From NCBI GenBank assembly GCA_003427395.1, contig BFEA01000344.1, positions 81,450 through 107,198 of the forward strand: a stretch of 25,749 nt of DNA. The letters run 5' to 3'. This DNA comes from Chara braunii (taxonomy: Eukaryota; Streptophyta; Charophyceae; Charales; Characeae). Both the position numbers and the translations under genes were made by a program. Of this stretch, positions 9,080 to 19,149 are shown one piece after another; positions within the stretch are counted from its first letter, which is position 1; each line of letters starts with the position of its first letter. The notes beneath the pieces are model-generated. The model saw only the letters and a list, made by a program, of their open reading frames with translations, was not told the origin of the DNA and searched no databases.

Positions 9080-10051
9080 TGTGAGGCATAAGGCCCCGAT
9101 GTGCCCCCTTTTCCCCTGTAACCAGCACAGTCGGCCGCCCTAAGTGAAGGCAGGCCCGACCAAGGCCAAGAGGCATATTTTTCGGCTACCATGCAACTGG
9201 GGAAATTCAGGGAGTTGCGCAGCGCCAGTTGTTGAGAGCGCCCAGGCCCTGGCTGCTTTTTTCGTACGTAACTGAGGCAGGCCCTGGGCCAGATACACAA
9301 CAAGGGCCGAACACAGGCTGCTGGCAGTTGGGCATAGGCAACCATAGCAGGCCCTGGGCCTGAGTCGTTTGGACCAGGGCTCAGCTTTGGACCAGGGCTC
9401 AGCCTCTCGGGGCCTACCGAAAGCTTCTGGGCAGGGGCCCAGCGCAGCCAGGCCACACGCAGCAGGCAGGCCACACGCAGCAGGCAGGCCACTTCCATTT
9501 AGGAAAGTGCCTGCCCTCGCATTTGGGATTCGGGCACTGGCTGCATGCTGTGCAAGCGCTGCTGCGCTGATCGCTGGCCAGGCCCATGTGCTCACGGGCG
9601 AGCTGGATGAGCAGGCAGCCATAGCCAAGTTGTGCTGCACTATGCTGAATGGGGCGCATGGTGGTCCTTGGGTGCATGTGGCATCTGTGAGTGGGGGATC
9701 GAGGTTGTGAGTGATACGAGAGACATACCTGGTGCTTGAGGCGAACGGCATTGGCCGAGATCTGCTCGTACTTTGGGGAGCTCTTGACGTCACCAGCGGC
9801 ATTGTAGATTAGGCTAGATAGGATCTGCCATTTGTAGTCTGGGCGCAGAGCGCCAGATAGGATGTCGACGTTGGTTCTTTGTTGAGGATGATGAGACTAT
9901 TCCAACATTGTCACTTGTGAGCTTTTGCTGTGCTCTTATTTGGTGAAACTCGTGTTGCAATTCTGCTTCTGGTTCGAGGTCACGACTATCTGGTTTCATG
10001 TGTATGATGCTGCTTGGTTTTTGGAGTTCGCTATTGCTCATTTTCCTTGCA
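9080..10051 (+). repeat. 3' LTR of element A
   Basis: Starts TGTGAGGC and ends CCTTGCA. It is 35 bp longer than the 5' LTR, explained by two perfect 18-bp tandem duplications at 9368-9403 and 9449-9484. Directly after it comes CATA, matching 994-997. The shared palindrome-like block is at about 9489-9510. Confidence 0.92.
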
Positions 10052-11263
10052 CATATGTTGCCCCGTTCAAATAGAGTAAATAGAGTGGAAGTGTTTTGAC
10101 TCAGCTGAATTTGGGTGCTCTGGTAGTGGCCAGTTCATCCTCCGAAAAAGTCGCGGCCGCATGCAGGAGTGACTTTCGGAGGTACTGGTGGCGTAAACCA
10201 CTACTATGTGCCCCAGGCAAATCGATAGAATTTCGAGAGGTTCGGATGAACAGTGCTACCGGACCAAAATGGCTGGGACAGCAAGCGAAAAAAAAGGGAA
10301 AATTGCACCCGCGTTGGTTCCCTTTTCTCTCGGTGCGCAGCGCTCAGGAGGCTTGGTAAAAAACAGCCCCAAAGGCAGCGGTACTGTGGTGGTTTAATCC
10401 TGTTTATCAAACTTTATCTAGATAATAGATTGCCCTTTAGCATATCGTACAGCATTTTGAGAGCCTGGAGAGACCGCTGTCTGGAATTGCAGTCACCACC
10501 ACTACGCACGTACTTTTTTTTTTTTTTTGCCACTGAGCAAATAGTGGCACAACCTTTATTTGACAAAATCCCCTGATTGTCTTCAGATGGTTTCATGCTT
10601 CCGGGCTTCCTTGCTTCCGGCAGGAGCTTTTGGTAATTCAGGAATGTCCTGCATCACTGTTGCTGACATTCGGGACGTTGAAACAGCTGCTTGAAAGTCC
10701 TTGCAGTCAGTTTGGTGGTGTGCCACTTGCTGTTCGGAGGAACCTGACGCTACATCTTCAATGCCTTTGTCAGGCCATGTCTTCTGCATGGCTCCAGCGA
10801 TGCCACTTCATTTCTTCATGAGGTCATGCCTTGTTTGTGGCTCCACACACTACTGGCTGGAATTGTCCCCTAGCAGGGCCTTTGGTATATCAAAATTCTC
10901 AGCTGATCTCCAGTCCTTGGTGATATGAGGGATTGTCGATGGTTCGAGTCCGACAGACATCCAATCTTCTTGTTGGGAACTTGTGGGGCCCAATTTTCAC
11001 TTTGCCAAAGTTTGCAGTCAGCTCCTCAACAATTACCTCTCACCGCAGTCCGCCTTTTGACGCGTATTTGCATCTTGGAGCACGACGATGATGATCTGCA
11101 ACCTTTTCGTGTTTCCACGTCGCCTTATGATTTAGCTGTTGATCCTCATGATTGGAATTTGGAAGCATTAGCACTGACAAGCTGAACCCACACCACATGG
11201 GTATTCCACACCTTTGGAATATCTGGCATCGTGCCCTCAGTTGAACATACATTGGATGGATAC
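10052..11263. other. Flanking DNA, no gene recognised
   Basis: Mixed-composition DNA with only short frames on both strands. A 14-15 bp T-run lies near 10512-10527. A GGTTCGAGTCC motif at 10940-10950 resembles a tRNA T-loop but lacks a supporting tRNA fold. I found no protein family, splice structure or repeat boundary that I could support. Confidence 0.5.
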
Positions 11264-11358
11264 TACCGTCTTCACCCGAATAGAAAGTTGTATTTAATGC
11301 AATTTTCAGTCCAGATACGGCTGTAACGACTGGACGTTCTATTCGGGTGAAGATGGTA
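11264..11358. repeat. 22-bp inverted repeat (fold-back)
   Basis: The sequence at 11264-11285 (TACCGTCTTCACCCGAATAG plus AA) is the reverse complement of 11337-11358 with one mismatch. The 51-bp spacer has its own nested GTCCAG/CTGGAC pair (11319-11335). This looks like a stem with a second small stem in its loop, or the remnant of a small fold-back element. No target duplication was found. Confidence 0.75.
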
Positions 11359-12664
11359 ACCAACCGTTGGATGACAACTGGATGGGTGCACACTGCACAA
11401 CTCTTTTCTGGTGGCTCGACAGAGCACCACTTCAACTTTGGAAAGTTTTGCACAACTTGGCTACACGCGAGTTTCTAGTGGTGGGTCGCCCACTTCGCGG
11501 GAAGTGCTGCACGTAGGGTCCTCCAAAGCTTGGATGATGACATGGAGGACTTAGCTGAGAATTGTCAGGACGACGGTTCACGAAATGGCTACCATCGACC
11601 ATGCCCACAAACACTCCCAACAGATGGCATGCTAGCTGTCGTCAAGGACGACAGAACAACTGGCATCACGGCGGGGTACGCATTCATTATAGTATCCCTC
11701 CTGACCGCAAAATGGACGTGATGTCCCGGTGCAAAGGGTGTGTATGCAGCCAGCAAAAAAAGGACATCCCTCCTCCACATGTGGCTAGAGCAACGAAGGC
11801 ACACTAGTAATTCTCGTAGGGACAATGACAAATGCAGGACAGCAAACCAGCATCAGTAGCCGTGTGGAGGAGAAGGTCGCAGAGTGTTGATGCATTGCCC
11901 TGCTCAGGTACATGGCAGATATGTGATCCTCTACATAAAGAAGTGTGGACACTTTGCCGAGCCAAGGAAACATCATCGCTGTGAAGACAATTGCGAACAT
12001 CAGTCATGGTAGAAACCACGAGTTCCCAGCGGTCAGAGGCACGAACTATGGCCATGTAATGCATAGGTCTACATACAATGCAGGTACCAATGTCAGGGAA
12101 AGGAACAAAATACTAACCAGACAAAGCATGCTGCAGGTCAAGTTAGTGGTCCCTCATTAACTTGCAGGACATCAATTTTATAAGGCCTCCTTTACTGGTA
12201 TAGTTACTACCTCCTGCTTCTAAGCAGGGAAGATCCCCATCATGTTGACAGGAGATTGCAAAAAGTCATACATCGTATAAACAGGACAGCGATAGGCATC
12301 AGGTCTCCTAGGTGAGCAGCCTCTGGTCAAAGGAAGAATGTAGGTAACGGAAGTCGGCAATATGGATCCGTAACCTTGGGAAAAGGATTGGCTCTGAGGG
12401 CTGGGCGGAGAAGGGTTCCATGTGAACAGCGCTTGGACGTGGGTCAGTTTAAAAATAAAACATAAAAAAATAAAAAATGGACAGCAATAGGCAGTCCTTT
12501 GGGACATCCGTTAAAATTGGAACAAAACAGAGAAGATTACCATGGCCTCTACAAGCATAACTCGAGAAATGGTCCGAATAAAAAAGGTAAACAGGCAACA
12601 GGAGCCACCAGATCACAGAGATTGGGAAGTCCCTCAAAGGGAAAAAGAGGAACCAGGACCACAG
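11359..12664. other. Flanking DNA, no gene recognised
   Basis: No frame above 100 codons and no recognisable domain. An A-rich stretch lies at 12450-12478. The boundary with the retroelement fragment that follows is not visible as a repeat or duplication, so element C is probably truncated on this side. Confidence 0.45.
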
Positions 12665-13000
12665 TGATGTTCCTCCTTGCCGTGAGCGGGCTAAACTGCC
12701 AAACACTGACGATCGCAAGACCCACCCTCCATGGACGGTTTTCGGGAGGTTAGCGACATCATTTCGCAGCAGTGCTATGGCACCAAGCCGACGGAGTACT
12801 TAGTACACTTCTCCTATTGCAGCCACAAGGCTGACCGTTGGTTGACCCGTGCGGAACTTCAGGCTACAACCCCCGATGTCCTCACGCATTACGAACGCAA
12901 ACAGCAAGGCAAACCGGTACCTTCGGCTCCACACCGTACTCGTGTCCAGGTTCCACCATCGGATCGTCAGCTTCGCCCTCAACCCAACTTGACATCGTAA
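12665..13000 (+). pseudogene. Element C: C-terminal chromodomain fragment of another chromovirus Pol
   Basis: The frame containing ATG 12731 encodes FREVSDII, then TEYLVHFSYC, KADRWLTRAELQATTPDVLTHYE and a basic, Pro-rich tail ending at TAA 12998-13000. This fits a chromodomain and its C-terminal tail, similar in layout to 8809-9039 but clearly a different family. The preceding sequence from about 12665 (VPPCRE-like in the same general region) may be the integrase end but is frameshifted. The ATG is not a true start, as this is the end of a polyprotein whose remainder is absent from the window. Confidence 0.65.
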
Positions 13001-13133
13001 GGAGGGAGGGGTACGAACACAAACAGCAAAGCAAGCCGGTACCTTCGGCTCCATGCCGTACTCGCGTCCAGGTTCCACCATCAGATCGTCAGCTTCGCCC
13101 TCAACCCAACTTGACATCATAAGGAGGGAGGGG
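12890..13133 (+). repeat. 122-bp tandem duplication at the end of element C
   Basis: Copy 1 is 12890-13011 and copy 2 is 13012-13133. Both start TACGAAC-CAAACAGCAA and end AAGGAGGGAGGGG. They differ at only a handful of bases. The unit includes the last codons of Pol, the stop codon and the polypurine tract, so the element has two polypurine tracts 122 bp apart. Confidence 0.92.
13121..13133 (+). promoter_or_regulatory. Polypurine tract of element C
   Basis: AAGGAGGGAGGGG ends directly at TGTTACA, the start of the following LTR. An identical tract lies at 12999-13011 from the tandem duplication but is not followed by an LTR. Confidence 0.75.
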
Positions 13134-13274
13134 TGTTACATGCTGAGCCCGCACACGGGCCCCGTTTCGGGGGCCCGACTGTTGCTGGGGGTCCACAGGT
13201 CGCACGACATTCAGACACGCGCTATGGAGGCCCACGGCCGACCTGAGGGCCGCAGGATTCGATTTGACGCAGCA

Positions 13275-13291
13275 TTTATTTATTTATTTAC

Positions 13292-13334
<43 letters not shown>
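13275..13334. repeat. TTTA microsatellite left of the solo LTR
   Basis: Sixty bp reading as four TTTA, one CTTA and ten TTTA units. It is preceded by GCA. Compare the tract at 14273, which starts in the same way. Confidence 0.9.
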
Positions 13335-14272
13335 TGCAAGGAAAATGAGCGATAGCGAACTTCAGAAATCAAACAGCTTCATACACATGAGACCAGATAG
13401 TCGTGACCTCGAACCAATAGCAGAATTGCATCACGAGTTTCACCAAATAAGAGCACAGCAAAAGCTCATAATTGACAATGCTGGAATAGTCTCATCATCA
13501 TCAACGAAGAACCAATGTCGATATCCTATCTGGCGCTCGGCGCCCAGACAACAGATGGCAGATCCTATCTAGCCTAATCTACAATGCCGCCGATGACGTC
13601 AACAGCTCCCCGAAGTACGAGCAGATCTCGGCCAATGCCGTTCGTCTCGAGCACCAGGTATGTCTCTCGTATCACTCACAACCTCAATCCCCAACTCACA
13701 GATGCCTCATGCACCCAAGAACCACCATGCGCCCCATCCAGCATACAGCATCGTAGCTTGGCTACGGCTGCCTGCTCCTTCCAGCTCGCCCGTGAGCGCG
13801 TGAGCGCCGGCCAGCGTTAGCACAGCAGCGCAGCATGCAGCCAGTGCCCGAATGTCCAATGCGTGGGCAGGCCCTTCCCTATATCGAAGTGGCCTGCTGC
13901 TGTGTGCCGTAATGCGGCACTGGGCCCGGCCCAGAAGCTTCCGGTAGGCCCCACGAGGCTGAGCCTCAGTCCAGAGGAAACAGGCCCAGGGCCTGTGGTG
14001 GTTACTAGCGCCCAACCGCCCTCAGCCTTTGTTTGGTCCATGTTGTGTATGCGGCCCAGGGCCTGCCTCAGTTACATACGATGAAAGGCAGCCTGGGCCT
14101 GGGCGCTTCCAACCAACTGGCGCTGTGCAACTGCCTGAATTTCCCCAGTTGCGTAGTGACCCCAAAAATGGCTTGTAGGCCTCGGTCGAGCCTGCCTTCA
14201 CTTAGGGCGGCCGACTGTTCTGAAAATAGGGCCCAGTAGGGCGTATCTACTATCGAGGCCTTATGCCTCGCA
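13335..14272 (-). mobile_element. Solo LTR of the element A family
   Basis: On the minus strand this 938-bp block starts TGCGAGGCATAAGGCC and ends CATTTTCCTTGCA, as the LTRs of element A do, and is alignable with them along its length. No internal region or second LTR accompanies it. Solo LTRs arise by recombination between the two LTRs of one insertion, which removes the interior. TTTA precedes and follows it, consistent with a 4-bp target duplication like the CATA of element A, although the site lies within a TTTA repeat so the duplication cannot be proven. The palindrome-like block is at about 13870-13892. Confidence 0.9.
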
Positions 14273-14327
14273 TTTATTTATTTATTTACTTATTTATTTA
14301 TTCATTTATTTATTTATTTATTTATTT
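14273..14327. repeat. TTTA microsatellite right of the solo LTR
   Basis: Reads as four TTTA, one CTTA, two TTTA, one TTCA, five TTTA and TTT. The first seven units match the left tract, including the variant CTTA in the fifth place. Confidence 0.9.
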
Positions 14328-14484
14328 GCTGTCCTATTGTTGTCTGTTCAGGCGTCGTTTCGGACTTGCAGTTCGTCCAAACAAACAGACTTTCGGTCTG
14401 TTCGGACAAAGGCCATGTTTTGGGCCTTCTTCGTTTGCAGTCAGGCCCTTTCAGGCCAGGTTCGTGTTCGTCCAGTAGCGGACA

Positions 14485-14507
14485 CTCCCTGCTGCATCAG
14501 CAGGGAG
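14485..14507. repeat. Perfect hairpin in the element C LTR
   Basis: CTCCCTGCTG, loop CAT, CAGCAGGGAG: 10 perfect base pairs with a 3-nt loop. A second stem, CAGAC-TTTCG-GTCTG, lies just upstream near 14388-14402. Function unknown. Confidence 0.8.
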
Positions 14508-14823
14508 GGCCTGGACGTCCGGTAGGGACCCAGGCAGGCCGTTTCAGGCCAAGGACCAGAGGCACACCAGCGAGGCCCAGCGCTACTTATAGCTGAGCCA
14601 GGCCAGGGCAGACACACAGTTCGAGTAGCTCACTTCTTGGGCGACACGCTGCTGGAGCAGCGCGACACAGCACTGCGCTGGGGAGTAGAGGCGTACGTAG
14701 AGCGAGCGGCGAGGCCACCCTGCAGCGGCGCACGTACCTGGGTGCCATAGCCGAGCTCCGCGCCGGCGACCTGCAACATAGCAGTGGCCACCTCCGCAGG
14801 TGAGGACAGTGAGGAGGACGACT

Positions 14824-14884
14824 CCATCTTCTTCTTCCTCATCCTCCCTCTTCTTTCCTCCTCTTCCCATCTTCTTCTTCTTCT

Positions 14885-14965
<81 letters not shown>

Positions 14966-14966
14966 N

Positions 14967-15032
<66 letters not shown>

Positions 15033-15088
15033 GAGAGAGAGAGAGTGAGAGAGAGAGAGAGAGTGAGAGAGAGAGAGACTGAGAGAGA
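14824..15088. repeat. Pyrimidine tract followed by a long (GA)n tract
   Basis: About 60 bp of almost pure pyrimidine (CTTCTTC-type, 14824-14887) switches directly to about 200 bp of (GA)n with a few GT or CT interruptions toward the right end. Position 14966 is an undetermined base (N). Long frames here (poly Arg-Glu or poly Ser-Leu) are artefacts of the repeat. Confidence 0.95.
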
Positions 15089-15096
15089 GGTGTTAC

Positions 15097-16761
15097 AGGC
15101 AGAGGTTACATCGGGATACAAAGCCCAGGACCTGATTCAACATTTTCGTGGCAGACATTAATTGGACACTGGACGGGGAGACTATTTTTGGGCTTCGCTA
15201 TCGCCCCCGTCTCCTCAGCCGTGGTATCTTCCCATGTGTGTGCTCAAGGAGGGACCTTTCCTCTATGCATGCAGTCCCTCCTCTCACATGCGTGGTGTAT
15301 GATGGGGTGTCGCGTATCTGACAGGTCAGGTCATATCTTTAAGTCTTCCTTTTCGCTACATTGTGCTATTTTCGTATGTATCTGGATGTACATTGCTTGT
15401 TGATGCTTTGCTGACGCTGCATTGTCCATTCGCGTCCTTTTCATCACTTTGCGGATCCTTGGCTCCATATACATTGCTCGAACGAGCATGTATCACCTAC
15501 CTAGGCTTATAGCCTTATTACTGTGCCCTTAGCAGAGCCCAATGCTTAGATGAGTGCTAAACCCCATGTTTACCCTAGGCAGTGTGTTCTCAGTGGAGCC
15601 CAGTACTTTGCCAAGCGCTAAGGTCATATATTTACCTTAGTCCATGTGTTCTCCGCCAGTAATTATTTGAATTGATTGGAATTTATTTCCTTTTTTTTTT
15701 CACTTTTGCTTTTCTAAAAGTAACTGCTTCCTTCAGTGGATATCTGCAGCTTCCCATTTTTTTAAGAATCACATATTTAAAATTAAAAAAAAATCCATCT
15801 CCATTGCCCACGAGCTTAGTGCCCAAGGCCGAAACACAATCGCCTCATAGACTCCGAATGCACACTCACATTAGGACTTTCCTGCATGAATCTGATTGAA
15901 ATTACAGCCACACCTGGATGTATCTGACTGAAATTATGTCCAGAGCTCAAGTCCTAGTGTGTGTGTATGCTCCTAGAATGGCCAACAGGCCCCCACGCTG
16001 CACTACTAAAGCAAAGCCCTGCTCCTCCCATCACCAGTTTTTTCAGGTCCCAAAAGCACCCAGCCCATTTGGCTGAATGCTACACACATGTAACTCTTGA
16101 TAAACAGATCATGAATTTGAATCCTGATGACATCAACTGGATAAAATTTAAAAACACAAAGTCCCAAAAGCAAATATAAGTTCCAGAAGACACAGGTTCC
16201 AAGTCCCACTCGCAAAGAAGACGAATTTCCTTAGCGGTTGTGGAGATTGGGGACGAGGTCCCACTTGCACATACAGATACTAGCCGTTGGACAGTGGGCC
16301 TCGCTCCACCGCTCGCCAAATGTGAAACCGACAAAAAGAACGGCATGAATCTTTTCCTTTTCTTAAACCGTGACTATGTTTCCCAGGCATTTTTCTCCAC
16401 TGCGCCTTGCATGCTGCCGTGACTTTCCGGGGTTGGCAACCAGAGCAAAATGGCTGGCGGCGCCACACCCAATGATATGGAATAGGGAGGGATGGAGAAG
16501 CCTAAAGTCGACACAATTTATATTCTTTCAACAAGGTTTAGTACAGCTAGTTATGATGGTTTATCTGGCGGTTCACATTGAGCTCAAGAGGCTGTACACA
16601 GCTCACAAACTTGATGGTGACATTGTTTTTCTCTTATGTATCATGGACGCTGGACCCGGAATCCAGCAGGTGCTACTCCCCACTAATAGAATGGAGTCAC
16701 TAGCTGAGATGCTAGGAGTGGATGTTCTTAACACCACACCTAGCAGTCTCGATAGGTGGTT
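15097..16761. other. Unrecognised DNA with a 61-bp duplication
   Basis: No gene recognised. A degenerate 61-62-bp tandem duplication lies at 15523-15645, anchored by GTG(C/T)..CT.AG, GAGCCCA and TTTACC. T- and A-runs occur at 15690-15699 and 15785-15792. The longest non-element frame of the window (plus strand, 16370-16909, 179 codons) covers the end. Its middle part (about 16560-16760) has a protein-like composition but I recognise no domain, and the poly-A/poly-T block interrupts it. I do not call it a gene. Confidence 0.4.
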
Positions 16762-16803
16762 AAAAAAAAAAAAAAAAACGGCCACGCCGGTTTTTTTTTT
16801 TTT
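16762..16803. repeat. A17 / T13 hairpin
   Basis: Seventeen A are followed by CGGC, CAC, GCCG, one G and thirteen T. The two halves pair to a stem of up to 17 bp with a 3-nt loop and one bulge. Confidence 0.85.
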
Positions 16804-17125
16804 GTTTGGCCCCCAGGATGTTTGGAGCCGCTGGCAAAAGTGGCTCGGAAGTACTGGTGGTTCAAGGAATGAAGCTTTATCTCCTACAGGGTCAATTCGC
16901 GACTTATGACCCCTGACGAGGGCCGGCTGGCGAACGCGGCGAAACGACGCGACGTAGGGACGCGCCTTGACTGACCGATTCTATGGTTGATGGTATCATA
17001 CTGACTATAGTTAGTTTCACTGCTATTCTTGGCACGAAGTCGGTCTCGGGATGGGTTGCTATACACTGTTTTTTGAAAGATGACTCATCTGGGTCGCATT
17101 CGGGAGACTCGATGCATCGGACCAT
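16804..17125. other. Unrecognised DNA between repeats
   Basis: Mixed-composition DNA with no gene recognised. The right part leads into the 45-bp minisatellite. Confidence 0.4.
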
Positions 17126-17255
17126 TGTCTCTTGCTCTTTCCCTCTTGCTATGTGCATGCGTCGTGACCTTGTTCCTTGCTCTTTGCCTCTTGGTATGTG
17201 CATGCGTCGTGACCTTGTTCCTTGCTCTTTGCCTCTTGCTATGTGCATGCGCCGT
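17126..17255. repeat. 45-bp minisatellite, three copies
   Basis: ATGTGCATGC recurs at 17151, 17196 and 17241, an exact 45-bp period. Each copy carries CTTGCTCTTT and CCTCTTG. Since 45 is a multiple of three, frames on both strands stay open and give 15-residue protein repeats (minus strand: MHIARGKEQGTRSRR). No sign of a real gene around it. Confidence 0.9.
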
Positions 17256-18970
17256 GGAGATCTGTGAATATCCGTTTGCTCTCGTTACTTGCTATTATGA
17301 GGTTGCATGGTTATTATGAGCTGAGTAGCCGTATTAACCTTCATTTGAAGGAAATGAACCAAGGCTCACATCACAGGGGCAGAAACAACGAACAGGGCCC
17401 CCTCCCTGCAACCACACCAGCTACAGACCAATTTGCACCGGGCAAACAGGAAAGCTCAGGCCATTGCTCATCTACCCAATGTGCCCTCGAAGGATCATCC
17501 AGGCTATAAAGCAACGGCAATAGTGGGGCTTACAACGTCGACAAACAAAAAGATTCTCTACAGATTCTCTTTCTCAAAGAGGCAAAACAGCCCGAAATGG
17601 TAACACCAACGGCCAAGCTGAGAACCAGCCAAGAAAGGTAAAAGTACAATACTACAATCCAAGCGTAAAAAGGTAACAGCAATAGCAAGACCAATAACTA
17701 ACCCAGCCTAAAATGGAGACACTAATAGCCAAACTAGGAATAATAGCAAGGCAAACATACAGGAAGACGTTAAGGAGCCTCTTCTACAGTCAGAAAAGGA
17801 CCAAACTTGACATGCCCTGCCAGCCCGCCAATAGCCACCAGTTGAGGCCGAAGTGCCCAAATGCTTTTCAATTTTCAAACCATTCTGTTGCCGCATTATG
17901 ATTCTGAGCTGCAGAGACTTTTTCCTTCCAGTCGATGAAAGACAACTTGCCTTAGCTACTGATCCCACAGACATTGTCCATGTACTTTAAGGCAAAAATT
18001 GGCCTCCAATCGTGAACGAGGCGCCCGCAAGAAACCGCCGCCGCCCCGTTCGTGAAAGTTCCGGCGCACACAGGTATGTGGGATCGGCTTTTCCTTTTAT
18101 GCTCCGAACAGGTCGCTTCCGACTTTTTCTACTTAAAAAGACTTTTACAAAACTCATGTACTGTGGGATCAGACTCTTAGTGAACACTGCAACTTTCACT
18201 TGCGGAACAAGGTAAGCAAAAGGGAAACTACTGCCCAGCACGATCTACTTACTGCGGTATCTCCACGAGAACCAGAGCAAGCCAACAACTCTAGCCGATT
18301 ATGCAATCCTGATCAGCAGTGGAAATATCAAAGTGCCCAAATGCATAAATTATGTGCTGCAGAACGATACTCTTCTTATGTAATTCTGGGACGAGTTCGA
18401 GGGGAAGCTTACCTGGACATTAGGTATGGCTGCTGACGTGGAAGGAGGATGGGCGCCCTGTTTTAATCTGCACACTGATATTATATTGTCAAAGGCGTCA
18501 TGAGTTGGTGTTAGGGGAGAAGCCTGAGGAGGAAGTGGGTGAGGAGAGCGACATTCATTTACTATTGATTATTATTGGGACTCTTCTCCTCCTCCTCTCT
18601 GAATGTCATGCTCCTAGTTGAACATTCACAGGCGTACCTGACCGTAGTTCCGGCTAGATTCACTCAATATAGTACTCATCCTTTTTAATCACCTGACTTC
18701 ATTGAAGTTCATCAATTTTTTCCTTTTTTTTCCCTTTTCGACTTCATTGGTTGTGTTGATGTGTAAGTTAGGAACTGTTAACCTTTTTTTCTTTTTCTTT
18801 TGCATTCAAATTATTTCCACTTGCCACCGGGCCCATCTGCCTGAATGGAATGACACACACATATCTGTTAGTACGCAGATTTTTTTATTTTTATTTTTTA
18901 ATCAAGCTCCAATCTATTGCTGGGGAGCATCACATTCAAGGAACCAAGCCTAGCATCCCATACAAGAACT
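17256..18970. other. Unrecognised DNA
   Basis: No gene, RNA or mobile-element hallmark recognised. The stretch 17340-17900 is A-rich on the plus strand, and 18690-18900 is T-rich with several T-runs. A weak inverted similarity (GGAGAGCGACATTCA near 18543 and TGAATGTCATGCTCC near 18600) is present. Short frames at 17987-18241 on both strands have no recognised family. Confidence 0.4.
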
Positions 18971-18988
18971 CCCCCCCCCCCCCCCCCC
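18971..18988. repeat. C18 homopolymer
   Basis: Eighteen consecutive C, followed by AAAGG. A run this long is also a place where sequencing length errors are likely. Confidence 0.95.
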
Positions 18989-19063
18989 AAAGGATATTTT
19001 ATTACTATAAGTGGGTCCAGTGCCCAAGAAAAAATTGCAGTCGGCACAGCTAAGCTGATCATG

Positions 19064-19072
19064 AGTTCGAAT
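19064..19072 (+). promoter_or_regulatory. Pol III B-box-like motif
   Basis: GTTCGAATC fits the B-box consensus GWTCRANNC. A related stretch (GATCATGA-TTTGAATCCTGATG) lies near 16107-16128, so both may be ends of one old tRNA-derived repeat family. No convincing A-box was found at the usual distance upstream. Confidence 0.3.
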
Positions 19073-19149
19073 CCTGATGGAATCACTCAAATAGATAGTT
19101 ATTCATTTTCCAGCACACTGAGACTTTTGTTACGTGCCCTGTGCTTGGG

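Larger units (their letters stand above)
998..10051 (+). mobile_element. Element A: full-length but inactive Ty3/gypsy chromovirus
   Basis: The element spans about 9.05 kb. Two direct LTRs (937 and 972 bp) start with TG and end with CA. They are followed and preceded, respectively, by a primer-binding site and a polypurine tract. Flanks carry a matching 4-bp duplication, CATA. The internal order is gag (zinc knuckle), protease, reverse transcriptase, RNase H, integrase, chromodomain, which is the Ty3/gypsy (Metaviridae) order. In that family the encoded proteins form a particle, copy the RNA to DNA and insert it into the genome. Multiple nonsense codons, frameshifts, a mutated protease motif and a replaced RT/RNase H segment show this copy cannot make its own proteins. 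By eye, the first 300 bp of the two LTRs differ at roughly 7-9 % of positions, so the insertion is not recent. Confidence 0.93.
13134..15096 (+). repeat. Probable 3' LTR of element C, interrupted by a solo LTR
   Basis: It starts TGTTACA right after the polypurine tract and I place its end at the GTGTTACA near 15089-15096. Removing the nested solo LTR leaves roughly 1.0 kb, a usual LTR size. It contains a GGGCCCC hairpin near 13157-13176, a perfect 10-bp-arm hairpin at 14485-14507 (CTCCCTGCTG/CAGCAGGGAG, 3-nt loop) and a TATA-like CTTATA near 14586-14591. The right boundary is weak: the (GA)n tract comes just before it and no second LTR or flank duplication is present to confirm it. Confidence 0.5.

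Noticed and set aside
9049-9802. env-like third gene after pol in element A
   Set aside because: Only 29 bp separate the pol stop from the polypurine tract. Frames here are in the LTR.
10920-10960. tRNA gene suggested by GGTTCGAGTCC
   Set aside because: The T stem pairs poorly and no A-box or cloverleaf is present.
11040-11453. 137-codon minus-strand frame as a host gene
   Set aside because: No recognisable domain, it spans the fold-back at 11264-11358, and no splice or codon-bias support is visible.
13264-13572. Frame with LFIYLLIYLFIYL, resembling a membrane protein
   Set aside because: The hydrophobic part is TTTA repeat and the rest is antisense LTR.
14784-15121. Long frames across the (GA)n tract (poly Arg-Glu, poly Ser-Leu)
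   Set aside because: Pure dinucleotide repeats stay open in several frames, and the tract contains an undetermined base. No gene signal.
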